Numbered from the stretch's first letter, positions 1 to 6,390 are shown. The stretch: 9,479 bases of DNA from an uncultured Blautia sp. (GCA_938028845.1 CALIZJ010000292.1:1-9479); one strand, 5' to 3'. Program-made: numbers and translations. Notes: generated by a model from the sequence alone, not told the origin.

Positions 1-29
1 TCCCGTCGCGAAAACGAAAAATATTACTG

Positions 30-35
30 AGGAGG
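30..35 (+). promoter_or_regulatory. Ribosome binding site of the Rpn-family gene
   Basis: AGGAGG stands 3 nt before the ATG at 39 and 9 nt before the ATG at 45. The spacing decides for the second ATG. The promoter must lie left of the window. Confidence 0.75.
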
Positions 36-44
36 TTTATGTCT

Positions 45-1064
45 ATGAAAAATGCACCTTTGAAACAATATTTTCCCCTTATTCCCACCAGAAATGAGGT
101 TCTGGCCAAAATCCAAGAGGATCAGAACCAGAACACTGTTTTCCAAAGCTGGACGCCAAAAGCCCGGGAAGAATTCCTGGATTTCTGTACCGGAGTAAAA
201 GGAGTAAAAATTCTCTATGACGGTATCTTCAAAGAACTTATGAACCCTGAGACCGCACCGGAATATTTAAACGAGCTTCTCTCCCTTCTCCTTGGGAAAA
301 AGGTGGAAATCATCGAAGTCCTTCCCAACGATAACAGCCGCATAGGCGACGAATCCGCCCTTCTTATCATGGATATTGTAGTCCGCCTGGAAGACGGCAG
401 TATCGCCGACATTGAAATACAGCGGCTTGGTTACGCTTTCCCTGGTGAGCGCAGCGCCTGCTACGGTGCGGATCTTCTCCTTCGCCAGTATAAACGGGTG
501 CGAAGCCAGAAAGAGGAAAAGAAATTTTCCTACCGGGATATTAAAAATGTATATGTAATTGTATTTTTCGAAAAAAGTCCCCGGGAATTTTCTCAATACC
601 CGGATCATTATGTACACTTTTTTCAACAAAAATCTGACACTGGTCTTACCCTTCCACTTCTTCAGAATTATTTCTTCATTCCCCTTGACATTTTCAAAGA
701 AAGTCTGCACAATAAAGGTATTCAGAACAGACTGGACGGATGGCTGACCTTTTTGTCCAGTGATGACCCGAAGGATATCGGTTCCTTATTAAACCTTTAT
801 CCTGATTTCCGGGACTTATATGAACACGTTTACCAGATCTGTAGGAATATGGAGAATATTATGGGTATATTTTCAGATGAATTAAGACAACTGGATAAAA
901 ATACTGTCCAGTATATGATCGATGAAATGCAGGAAACCATCGACCGGCAGAAGAAGGCTCTTGCTGAAAAGGATATTGCTTTAGCTGAAATGAAAGCCGA
1001 AAAAGACAGAACACTTTTTGAAATGGAAAAGCGGATACGAGAATTAGAAGCACGTTTAAAATAG
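45..1064 (+). CDS. Rpn-family PD-(D/E)XK nuclease (annotated elsewhere as 'putative transposase')
   Basis: This is a complete protein of about 339 residues. Residues 55-130 read like the PDDEXK_2/Rpn nuclease core: a KILYDGIFKELMNPE block, LLSLLLGKKVEIIEVLPND, then LLIMDIVVRLEDG followed by DIEIQR. The likely catalytic positions are D112 and the E126-x-Q128 pair (numbered from the upstream ATG at 39), matching the D...ExQ/K pattern of this family. Known members are RecA-independent, recombination-promoting DNA endonucleases. They are often called transposases, but no transposon ends are visible here. The C-terminus (about 295-341) is Glu/Lys/Arg-rich and probably a coiled coil, as is usual in the family. 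Start choice: AGGAGG at 30-35 lies only 3 nt before the ATG at 39 but 9 nt before the in-frame ATG at 45, so 45 is preferred. The gene is alone, convergent with the sugar operon, and shows no functional link to it. Family call is confident; cellular role is unknown. Confidence 0.88.
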   Translation: MKNAPLKQYFPLIPTRNEVLAKIQEDQNQNTVFQSWTPKAREEFLDFCTGVKGVKILYDGIFKELMNPETAPEYLNELLSLLLGKKVEIIEVLPNDNSRIGDESALLIMDIVVRLEDGSIADIEIQRLGYAFPGERSACYGADLLLRQYKRVRSQKEEKKFSYRDIKNVYVIVFFEKSPREFSQYPDHYVHFFQQKSDTGLTLPLLQNYFFIPLDIFKESLHNKGIQNRLDGWLTFLSSDDPKDIGSLLNLYPDFRDLYEHVYQICRNMENIMGIFSDELRQLDKNTVQYMIDEMQETIDRQKKALAEKDIALAEMKAEKDRTLFEMEKRIRELEARLK

Positions 1065-1113
1065 CTGTATATTCTTTTAACAAACAAAGTGGATAAAAAC
1101 TATAGAAATATTC

Positions 1114-1146
1114 AAAAAGAGACCGCCATCGTGACAGTCTCTTTTT
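1114..1146. terminator. Bidirectional intrinsic terminator between convergent genes
   Basis: Perfect 10-bp arms, AAAAAGAGAC at 1114-1123 and GTCTCTTTTT at 1137-1146, enclose a 13-nt loop. The A-run on one side and T-run on the other give a U-tract in either direction. It lies 50 bp after the Rpn-family stop codon and about 118 bp after the kinase stop codon on the other strand. It can therefore end both the leftward operon and the rightward gene. Confidence 0.85.
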
Positions 1147-1170
1147 GTTACTGGCCGCATAATGAGCAGC

Positions 1171-1220
1171 AATAGGCGATTAGGCATTAAAATCTGCTTC
1201 ATAAAGCCAAAACGCCTATT
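1171..1220. repeat. Imperfect inverted repeat between the terminator and the kinase gene
   Basis: The 15-nt arms at 1171-1185 and 1206-1220 match at 13 of 15 positions; the outer 8 bases, AATAGGCG and CGCCTATT, are perfect. About 20 nt separate them. In RNA leaving the kinase gene this would form a long hairpin ahead of the terminator. It has no T-run, so it is not itself a terminator. It could be a 3'-UTR stabilising hairpin, or one copy of a dispersed palindromic repeat; one window cannot tell. Confidence 0.45.
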
Positions 1221-1263
1221 AAGCCATACCAATCCGTAACTGCAAAGTTCGGACCCAGCCTTT

Positions 1264-2742
1264 TTATTTTGTCAACACCTGGGAAACCGCATGTTTCCAC
1301 CCTGCATATTTTTCTTCCCGGACACTTTCCTCCATAGAAGGAGTGAACTTTGTCCGGCTCATTTTCGCAAATACTTCTTCTCTGGTATAGATTCCTTCCG
1401 CGATTCCTGCTGCATAAGCCGCACCGATGCCGGAAAGCTCTTCTGCGGAGGGCACCTGAACCGTGACATTGGCCATATCGCTTTGGAACTGCATGAGATA
1501 ACGGTTTTTTGTAGGTCCACCGTCCACGCGCAGCTCACCGATGGCAATCCCGGACTCTTCGCTCATAGCCTTTACGATATCTGTGATCTGATAAGCGATA
1601 CAGTCCAATCCAGCACGGACGATCTCCGCTCTCTTCGTGGTTCTTGTCATACCGCTTATGATCCCTTTTGCTTCACTGTCCCAGTAGGGAGCCCCAAGTC
1701 CCGTAAATGCGGGAACAAGGTAAGTCTTATCCTTAGGGTTTGCCTTTCTTGCAAGCTCCTCTGTCTCTCCCGGAGATGAAATCAGCTCCAGATCATCCTT
1801 AAGCCAGGTGATCACCGCGCCTGTATAATTAATATTTCCTTCCAGCACATAATTTACTTCCCCATTCAGCTTCCAGGCGAGAGAAGTCACCACCCTTTTG
1901 CTGAAAACCGGCTCTTTTCCGATATTCATCATAATGGAGGAACCTGTGCCGTATGTGGTCTTGATCATTCCTTTTTCCACACATCCCTGTCCAAAAAGGG
2001 CACCGTGAGAATCTCCCAGAACGCCCCGGATAGGAATAGGCCGCTCCAAATATCCCTCAAAATCCGTACATCCATAATCTCCGTCAGAGTCTGTCACCTC
2101 TGCCAAACAGGAAAGAGGAATTTTAAACAGGCTGCATACTTCCTCATCCCAGGAAAGAGCGGAAATATTAAACATCTGTGTACGGGATGCGTTTGAGTAA
2201 TCTGTTTTAAATACTTTGCCGCCGGTAAGCTTATACACCAGCCAACTGTCAATGGTACCGCAGCAAAGTTTTCCCTCATCTGCTCTTTCCTGCGCTCCCT
2301 CTACATTCTGGAGAACCCAGGCGATTTTTGCTGCGGAAAAATACGGGGAAAGCTGCAGTCCTGTGTGGGAACGGATCATATCCCCATAACCTGCTTCTTC
2401 TATCTTTTCACAGATAGCCGCTCCTCTGGCACACTGCCAGACTACCGCATTGTATACAGGCTTTCCTGTTTCACGGTCCCATACCATAGCGGTTTCCCGC
2501 TGATTGCTGATACCGAGGACAGCGATCTCATTTTTATCAATCCCGGCTTTTTCCACCAGTTTTTTCACAACAGCCACTGTATTTGCGTAAATCTCCTCCG
2601 GGTCATGCTCCACCCATCCCCGCTCGTCAATATACTGCTTATGGGGAAGGTCTGCACGGCAAAGGAGACTCCCTTCTCCGTCAAAGAGAAGGGCCTTTGT
2701 TCCCTGTGTGCTCTGGTCGATTCCTAATACATATTTTCCCAT
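1264..2742 (-). CDS. FGGY carbohydrate kinase, glycerol-kinase-like; candidate D-apulose kinase
   Basis: At 492 residues this is full length for an FGGY kinase and closest to GlpK throughout. The N-terminal domain opens with the phosphate loop GIDQSTQGT (7-15); the C-terminal domain carries GTGSS (265-269) and the nucleotide-site stretch PAFTGLGAPYWD (344-355). Measured against E. coli GlpK, the glycerol-contact residues R83, E84, W103, Y135 and D245 are present (R82, E83, W102, Y134, D244). Q246 and F270 are both serine (S245, S269). ATP-dependent phosphorylation of a polyol or ketose is therefore well supported, but plain glycerol kinase activity is doubtful. It is last in an operon with an isomerase and a split transketolase, where a ketose kinase such as apulose kinase (giving apulose 4-phosphate) fits. 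Its ATG starts one base after the transketolase stop codon. The ribosome site is weak (GGAG, 13 nt away), so translational coupling is likely. Confidence 0.9.
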   Translation of the reverse strand: MGKYVLGIDQSTQGTKALLFDGEGSLLCRADLPHKQYIDERGWVEHDPEEIYANTVAVVKKLVEKAGIDKNEIAVLGISNQRETAMVWDRETGKPVYNAVVWQCARGAAICEKIEEAGYGDMIRSHTGLQLSPYFSAAKIAWVLQNVEGAQERADEGKLCCGTIDSWLVYKLTGGKVFKTDYSNASRTQMFNISALSWDEEVCSLFKIPLSCLAEVTDSDGDYGCTDFEGYLERPIPIRGVLGDSHGALFGQGCVEKGMIKTTYGTGSSIMMNIGKEPVFSKRVVTSLAWKLNGEVNYVLEGNINYTGAVITWLKDDLELISSPGETEELARKANPKDKTYLVPAFTGLGAPYWDSEAKGIISGMTRTTKRAEIVRAGLDCIAYQITDIVKAMSEESGIAIGELRVDGGPTKNRYLMQFQSDMANVTVQVPSAEELSGIGAAYAAGIAEGIYTREEVFAKMSRTKFTPSMEESVREEKYAGWKHAVSQVLTK

Positions 2743-2743
2743 T

Positions 2744-3676
2744 TTATTTCACCAGCTCCGCTGCTTTTTTTGCAATTCCTTCTGCGTTCAGTCCATAATA
2801 ATCAAATACCTCTTTGGAGGTACCGGTGATCACCGGCTCATCTGGAAGGCTCATATTGATCACTTTTTTAGGACACTGTTCTCCTACCACCTGGCTTACC
2901 ATAGATCCAAGTCCGCCAAATGGCGCATGTTCTTCTACTGTGATGACTGCCTTTGCATTTTCTGCTGCTTTTACCACAGCTGCCTTGTCAAGAGGTTTTA
3001 CACAGTACATATCTACAACCGTAGCGCTGATTCCCTGTGCCTTTAAAAGTTCTGCCGCATCCTTAGCCGGCTTTACCATCTCTCCGCAGGCAATGATCGC
3101 CACATCTGTGCCTTCACAAACAACGGTTGCCTTATCCATTTCAAAAGGAACGTTTCCTTCTTCATAAACCGGATCTACTGCATTTCTTCCCACACGGATG
3201 TATGCAGGCTTTTCATCCTTTAAAAGTGCTTTCATAAGTTCCTTTGTCTGAAGATGGTCGCTTGGAATATACACGCGCATATTCGGGATCGCTGCCATAG
3301 CGGCGATATCCTGGGCGGAATGATGGCTCATTCCCAGTGCACCGTAGCTTACGCCGCCGCTGATGCCGATAAGTTTTACATTTGTATTGGAGTAGGCTAC
3401 GTCTACTTTTGCCTGCTCATAGCTTCTGGTGGAAAGGAAGCAGGCAGGGGATACTGCGTAAGCTTTTTTTCCGCACTTTGCAAGGCCGGCGGAGATACTT
3501 ACCAGATTCTGCTCTGCGATACCCGTCTCTACAAACTGCTTGGGATAGGTATCAGCAAAAGGAGTAAAGGATCCGCTTCCTCTGGAGTCGCTGCAAAGAG
3601 CCACAATATCCTTATCTGTCTTTGCTGCCTCCATCAATACTTCACAAATCATCTGTTTATTGGCAATCTTACTCAT
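2744..3676 (-). CDS. Split transketolase, C-terminal subunit (Pyr and C-terminal domains)
   Basis: This 310-residue protein matches the second half of transketolase. Residues 1-165 form the pyrimidine-binding domain with FVETGIAEQNLVSISAGLA, in which E55 is the expected glutamate that activates thiamine diphosphate by contacting the aminopyrimidine N1'. Then come GGVSYGALGMSHHSAQD (107-123) and IPSD (137-140). Residues about 185-310 form the transketolase C-terminal domain with TVEEHAPFGGLGS (246-258). It must pair with the N-terminal subunit encoded just upstream to make an active cytoplasmic enzyme. Its ATG overlaps the end of that gene by 8 bases and has its own strong site, AAAGGAGG at 3686-3693, 9 nt upstream. 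Split transketolases occur in housekeeping and in dedicated catabolic forms; the kinase and isomerase neighbours point to the second. The apulose-4-phosphate transketolase pair AptA/AptB is the leading candidate. Family certain, substrate inferred. Confidence 0.93.
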   Translation of the reverse strand: MSKIANKQMICEVLMEAAKTDKDIVALCSDSRGSGSFTPFADTYPKQFVETGIAEQNLVSISAGLAKCGKKAYAVSPACFLSTRSYEQAKVDVAYSNTNVKLIGISGGVSYGALGMSHHSAQDIAAMAAIPNMRVYIPSDHLQTKELMKALLKDEKPAYIRVGRNAVDPVYEEGNVPFEMDKATVVCEGTDVAIIACGEMVKPAKDAAELLKAQGISATVVDMYCVKPLDKAAVVKAAENAKAVITVEEHAPFGGLGSMVSQVVGEQCPKKVINMSLPDEPVITGTSKEVFDYYGLNAEGIAKKAAELVK

Positions 3677-4502
3677 GAAGGGCTGCCTCCTTTCTCTCCT
3701 CTAAGTCTTTCATGATCTGTTCATATTCCTCATCGCTTGGCACGTGGTGATGCCAGGAAGCCTTGTTTTCCATTACCGGGGAACCTTTGCCTTTTATGGT
3801 ATTTGCAATCAATACAGTAGGTTTACCTTTTACGGTCTTTGCCTCCTCAAAGGCTTCCACCAACTGGTCAATATCGTTTCCATCTTTTACATCGATCACG
3901 TTCCATCCAAAGCTTCTGAATCTTTCATGAAGATCGTCATGGTGCATTACATCTTCTGTATTTCCGGAAATCTGTAAACGGTTTCTGTCCACTACTGCAC
4001 AGAGATTATCCAGTTTATAATGGCTTGCCGCCATAGCGCCTTCCCATACGGAACCTTCTGCCAGCTCTCCATCACCCATAACGGTGTATACACGGTAGGA
4101 CTGTTCATTCATCTTTCCTGCCAGAGCCATGCCTACAGAAACTGGAAGACCATGGCCTAAAGAACCGGAATTCATCTCGATTCCAGGCAGTTTGTTATTT
4201 GGATGTCCGATAAATTTGGAACCGAATTTGCTGAATTTCTCAATCACTTCTTCAATAGGAAAGAAACCTTTCTTTGCCAGGACCGCGTAAAGTGCTTCCA
4301 CAGAATGACCCTTGCTCATAACGAAACGGTCATGCTCCGGATCCGTGAAATTATCCGGCCCTACGTTCATTTCTTTAAAGTATAACGCGATCAGCGTATC
4401 GATCACACTCATGTCACCGCCGATATGTCCGGCTTTTCCTGCGCGGATGATCTCGATGACATCTTTTCTCAGCTCATAGGATAAAGCAGTCAAATTTTCC
4501 AT
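3669..4502 (-). CDS. Split transketolase, N-terminal (thiamine diphosphate-binding) subunit
   Basis: About 277 residues, this is the PP-binding half of transketolase. Numbered from the ATG at 4508, visible motifs are the histidine in GKAGHIGGD (24-32), SKGHS (65-69), GSLGHGLP (115-122), and the thiamine diphosphate/Mg motif beginning MGDGELAEGS at 144 and ending near DRNRLQ (174-179). KGKGSP (239-244) and the HHH at 253-255 follow. With the next gene it builds the active site for two-carbon transfer from a ketose phosphate to an aldose phosphate. Start choice is open. The ATG at 4508 overlaps the upstream TGA as ATGA, a coupling arrangement. The in-frame ATG at 4502 has better spacing (7 nt) from the GGGGAG at 4510-4515 and is used here. 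It is the second gene of the operon. In an apiose pathway it would act on apulose 4-phosphate plus glyceraldehyde 3-phosphate. Confidence 0.92.
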   Translation of the reverse strand: MENLTALSYELRKDVIEIIRAGKAGHIGGDMSVIDTLIALYFKEMNVGPDNFTDPEHDRFVMSKGHSVEALYAVLAKKGFFPIEEVIEKFSKFGSKFIGHPNNKLPGIEMNSGSLGHGLPVSVGMALAGKMNEQSYRVYTVMGDGELAEGSVWEGAMAASHYKLDNLCAVVDRNRLQISGNTEDVMHHDDLHERFRSFGWNVIDVKDGNDIDQLVEAFEEAKTVKGKPTVLIANTIKGKGSPVMENKASWHHHVPSDEEYEQIMKDLEERKEAALHE

Positions 4503-4504
4503 AT

Positions 4505-5905
4505 TCATTCTCCCCTCAGATATGCCTTTACTTCTTCTTCAATAGGATCGTACAGATCCGGTGTCACGCCTATATATTTGCATGCCTCGTATAATACCGG
4601 AACCACATCCTTATGGATACCTACACAGTGATGGATATACGGTCCTTCTACGATCTTCGCTTCCAGACGTTTGATATTGTCTACCTCTACCCAGAGATAA
4701 GTTCCCATTCCTTTCGGTCCGTCCACACCTTTTGCATTTCCAAGGAGCAGGGAGTATTCTCCATTGTCTCCGTCGAAACGTGCCAGGGTCACATCTCCAT
4801 GCTTTGCTTCTGCTGTGATCGCTCCCGGATAATCAAAGGCCAATGGATAGGTGATCTTCGGTGTTTCTCTTGCTACAGAGATAGGCCATGGGCCGCAATG
4901 CTGCAGGAGTTCTCCATTTTCAATGTCCGGATGACGGATGGTCCAGTCTGCAAAGAAGCTTCTGGTTTCTCCCATACCTGCCGCTTCCACCATGAGAGCG
5001 GTTACTGCGCCATGGATATCTGTCTCACAGACTACCGGGATTCCCTCTTCGTTAAGAAGCGCATTTGCTGCACAAGGCATAATGCCGATCTCGCTCTGAA
5101 GCTGGTTCCAGCACTGGATTGCCGCTGCCTGGCATCCATATTTCTGCACCAAATTCTTCATGGCAACTTTCAAAGCAGCTACATTTTCCAGTTCTTCATC
5201 CTTTACTTCGATGATCATGTTTTCTCTGCAGTATGCGATCACCTTTTCTACTTCTGTCTTTTCTTCTTTTACTTTCTTTATCTCATCGGTAAGCTCCGGC
5301 ATTGGGATAGGAGAAAGCTGGATATTGAATTTCTCCAAAAGTTCGCCTTCATTGCACATGGTAGTCCAGAAGTCGAATGGTCTTGTAGAGATCTGTAAAA
5401 TACGAATGTTTTTAAATTTCTTTACTACATTGCAGACTGCCATAAAATCACGGATTCCTCTTTCAAATACCGGGTCGTTTAAACGGCAGTTGGTCATATA
5501 GGTAAACGGAATACGGAAACGTCTTAATACCTTTCCTGTAGCGAAAAGTCCGCACTGGGTATCACGAAGACGTGTTCCGTCCGGCTCCGGACGCTCATCA
5601 AGAGGTCCCCACAGAAGTACCGGCACGTTTAAATCTTTTGCAAGACGCGCACATTCGTACTCTGTTCCGAAGTTGCAGTGTGGAAGGAAAAGGCCGTCGA
5701 TCTTCTCCGCTTTAAATTTTTCTGCAATTTTTATTCTGTCTTCATCATTATAGAGAAGTCCTTCTTCATTAATATCTGTAATATCTACAAAATCGATTCC
5801 CAGCTCTTTCAGACGGTCTGCGGTAAGCCCTCTGTATTTAATGGCATCCGGTGCGCTGAAAATGCTTCTTCTTGTTGGTGCATAGCCTAATTTAATGTGA
5901 TCCAT
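4505..5905 (-). CDS. L-fucose isomerase-like sugar isomerase (COG2407-type); candidate first enzyme of the operon's pathway
   Basis: This protein of about 466 residues resembles the L-fucose/L-arabinose isomerase superfamily in its compact form (E. coli FucI is close to 590). Numbered from the upstream ATG at 5911, the N-terminal half has alternating alpha/beta segments with GLFLPHCNFGTE (73-84) and PVLLWGP (97-103). The C-terminal half has QCWNQ (266-270), VCETDIHGAV (294-303), FFADWT (319-324) and PYIHHCVGIH (424-433). Candidate Mn2+ ligands are E296, D322 and one of H427/H428/H433, by analogy with the Glu/Asp/His set of FucI. The family interconverts aldoses and ketoses, so here it probably makes the ketose that the kinase phosphorylates. 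The exact sugar cannot be read from the sequence. D-apiose isomerase is proposed from context; fucose, arabinose or sulfoquinovose-type substrates remain possible. It is first in the operon, and its stop codon overlaps the next gene as ATGA. Confidence 0.85.
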   Translation of the reverse strand: MDHIKLGYAPTRRSIFSAPDAIKYRGLTADRLKELGIDFVDITDINEEGLLYNDEDRIKIAEKFKAEKIDGLFLPHCNFGTEYECARLAKDLNVPVLLWGPLDERPEPDGTRLRDTQCGLFATGKVLRRFRIPFTYMTNCRLNDPVFERGIRDFMAVCNVVKKFKNIRILQISTRPFDFWTTMCNEGELLEKFNIQLSPIPMPELTDEIKKVKEEKTEVEKVIAYCRENMIIEVKDEELENVAALKVAMKNLVQKYGCQAAAIQCWNQLQSEIGIMPCAANALLNEEGIPVVCETDIHGAVTALMVEAAGMGETRSFFADWTIRHPDIENGELLQHCGPWPISVARETPKITYPLAFDYPGAITAEAKHGDVTLARFDGDNGEYSLLLGNAKGVDGPKGMGTYLWVEVDNIKRLEAKIVEGPYIHHCVGIHKDVVPVLYEACKYIGVTPDLYDPIEEEVKAYLRGE

Positions 5906-5913
5906 CTTCATTT

Positions 5914-5920
5914 CCTCCTT
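5914..5920 (-). promoter_or_regulatory. Ribosome binding site deciding the isomerase start
   Basis: On the minus strand AAGGAGG ends only 2 nt before the ATG at 5909-5911 but 8 nt before the in-frame ATG at 5903-5905. The second ATG, giving MDHIKLGYAP, is therefore the likely start. Confidence 0.75.
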
Positions 5921-5970
5921 AAGCTTAATGATAATATTGTTTCTCTTTGCTATGGCAGTCAGACATTTTT

Positions 5971-5997
5971 TATAAACATTATTATAAACTGTTTATA
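5971..5997. promoter_or_regulatory. Putative operator O1 overlapping the promoter
   Basis: TATAAAC (5983-5989), a single T, then GTTTATA (5991-5997) make a 15-bp palindrome over the -10 and spacer. A further TATAAAC at 5971-5977 lies exactly 12 bp from the second copy. The same half-site and 12-bp period recur in the 44-bp palindrome at 6105-6148, so one regulator probably binds both. The regulator is not in the window. Confidence 0.55.
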
Positions 5998-6008
5998 TAT
6001 TTTTTCAA
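5981..6008 (-). promoter_or_regulatory. Sigma-A-type promoter of the isomerase-transketolase-kinase operon
   Basis: On the minus strand, TTGAAA (-35, 6003-6008) and a perfect TATAAT (-10, 5981-5986) are separated by 16 nt. Transcription would start near 5974, leaving an untranslated leader of about 69 nt before the start at 5905. The -10 element and most of the spacer lie inside the TATAAAC/GTTTATA inverted repeat, which suggests repression by steric blocking. Confidence 0.65.
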
Positions 6009-6104
6009 TAGTTTTTTATATTTCTTCTAAGCAAACGTGATAATGCACATATTTTTAATCATATTATTGTAAGTATTGCATAATTATTTTTATCTTTCCA
6101 CCTG

Positions 6105-6148
6105 GTTTTTAATTGTTTATATAAACGTTTATATAAACAATTAAAAAC
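6105..6148. promoter_or_regulatory. Perfect 44-bp palindrome, putative upstream operator O2
   Basis: The two 22-nt arms, 6105-6126 and 6127-6148, are exact reverse complements with no central gap. The core is the 12-bp palindrome GTTTATATAAAC in two abutting copies (6115-6126 and 6127-6138). Their junction reads TATAAACGTTTATA, with the central CG typical of LacI-family operators. There is no T-run beyond that of the arm itself, and the extreme AT content makes it a poor terminator. Its centre lies 136.5 bp from the O1 centre, about 13 turns of B-DNA, so a looping repressor site is plausible. An AraC-type or other activator site upstream of the promoter is an alternative. Confidence 0.6.
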
Positions 6149-6279
6149 AAAAGCATACTCCGGAAAAATGTTATCACAGGGAACGGGAGAACGAGACATT
6201 TTTTGAATACGGTAATATAAAAACAGGCGGTAATTCGAGAATAGCGGAGTATAGCTATTGATAATAAGCGGTCAAAAGT
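6149..6279. other. Intergenic stretch without an assigned feature
   Basis: No ribosome binding site followed by a credible reading frame is visible on either strand, and there is no tRNA-like or riboswitch-like fold. A short plus-strand frame ending near 6260 reads plausibly as protein (RENETFFEYGNIKTGG) but has no start signal. It may be a decayed gene end or chance. A small inverted repeat, AATAGC/GCTATT, sits at 6240-6259. Confidence 0.35.
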
Positions 6280-6390
6280 TTAGAGAGTTTCATTGATTTT
6301 TCCAGCATACTGCTTTAAAATATCCATATCAAAATCACCTTTAGACAATGGATCGTTCACTATGAATACCGGAGGGATCAGCGCCATGTT
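6280..6390 (-). pseudogene. Possible C-terminal remnant of an unidentified gene
   Basis: A minus-strand frame ending in TAA at 6280 reads IPPVFIVNDPLSKGDFDMDI then LKQYAGKINETL. The composition and codon choice look like genuine protein-coding sequence, with no ribosome binding site or proper start. Right of about 6390 the same frame is only the antisense of the DUF3791-like remnant, so the coding look stops abruptly. I do not recognise the family. It could be the tail of a gene whose body was deleted, or a chance frame. Confidence 0.25.

Noticed and set aside
39..1064. An insertion sequence around the Rpn-family 'transposase'
   Set aside because: No terminal inverted repeats or target duplications are visible on either side. 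Rpn proteins are nucleases usually found as single genes, so no mobile-element boundary is called.
1264..2742. Straight annotation as glycerol kinase GlpK
   Set aside because: Overall similarity is high, but two glycerol-contact positions are changed (Q246 to S, F270 to S), and no glycerol transporter (GlpF) or glycerol-3-phosphate dehydrogenase is near. The neighbours are sugar isomerase and transketolase genes.
4613..5398. A 261-codon open frame on the plus strand inside the isomerase gene
   Set aside because: It is antisense to a well-supported gene, rich in Cys/Phe/Ser/His as expected of a shadow frame, and has no ribosome site or recognisable motif. Similar antisense frames inside the kinase, transketolase and hydrolase genes were dropped for the same reasons.
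1264..5905. Sulfoquinovose sulfo-transketolase pathway
   Set aside because: The split transketolase and isomerase would fit, but that route needs no FGGY sugar kinase. The expected sulfoquinovosidase, second isomerase and sulfoacetaldehyde reductase are not in the window. It is kept only as a weaker alternative for the operon.
6040..6090. TAATGCA/TGCATAA inverted repeat as a third operator
   Set aside because: The arms are short and imperfect, separated by more than 25 AT-rich bases, and unlike the TATAAAC/GTTTATA half-sites. Chance is likely in this composition.
5912..6104. A riboswitch or T-box in the isomerase leader
   Set aside because: The predicted leader is only about 69 nt, with no conserved aptamer-like motifs and no terminator hairpin before the start codon.
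6105..6148. The 44-bp palindrome as a transcription terminator
   Set aside because: The stem is almost entirely A-T with no G-C core and no loop. A strong G-C hairpin terminator already exists at 6478-6508.
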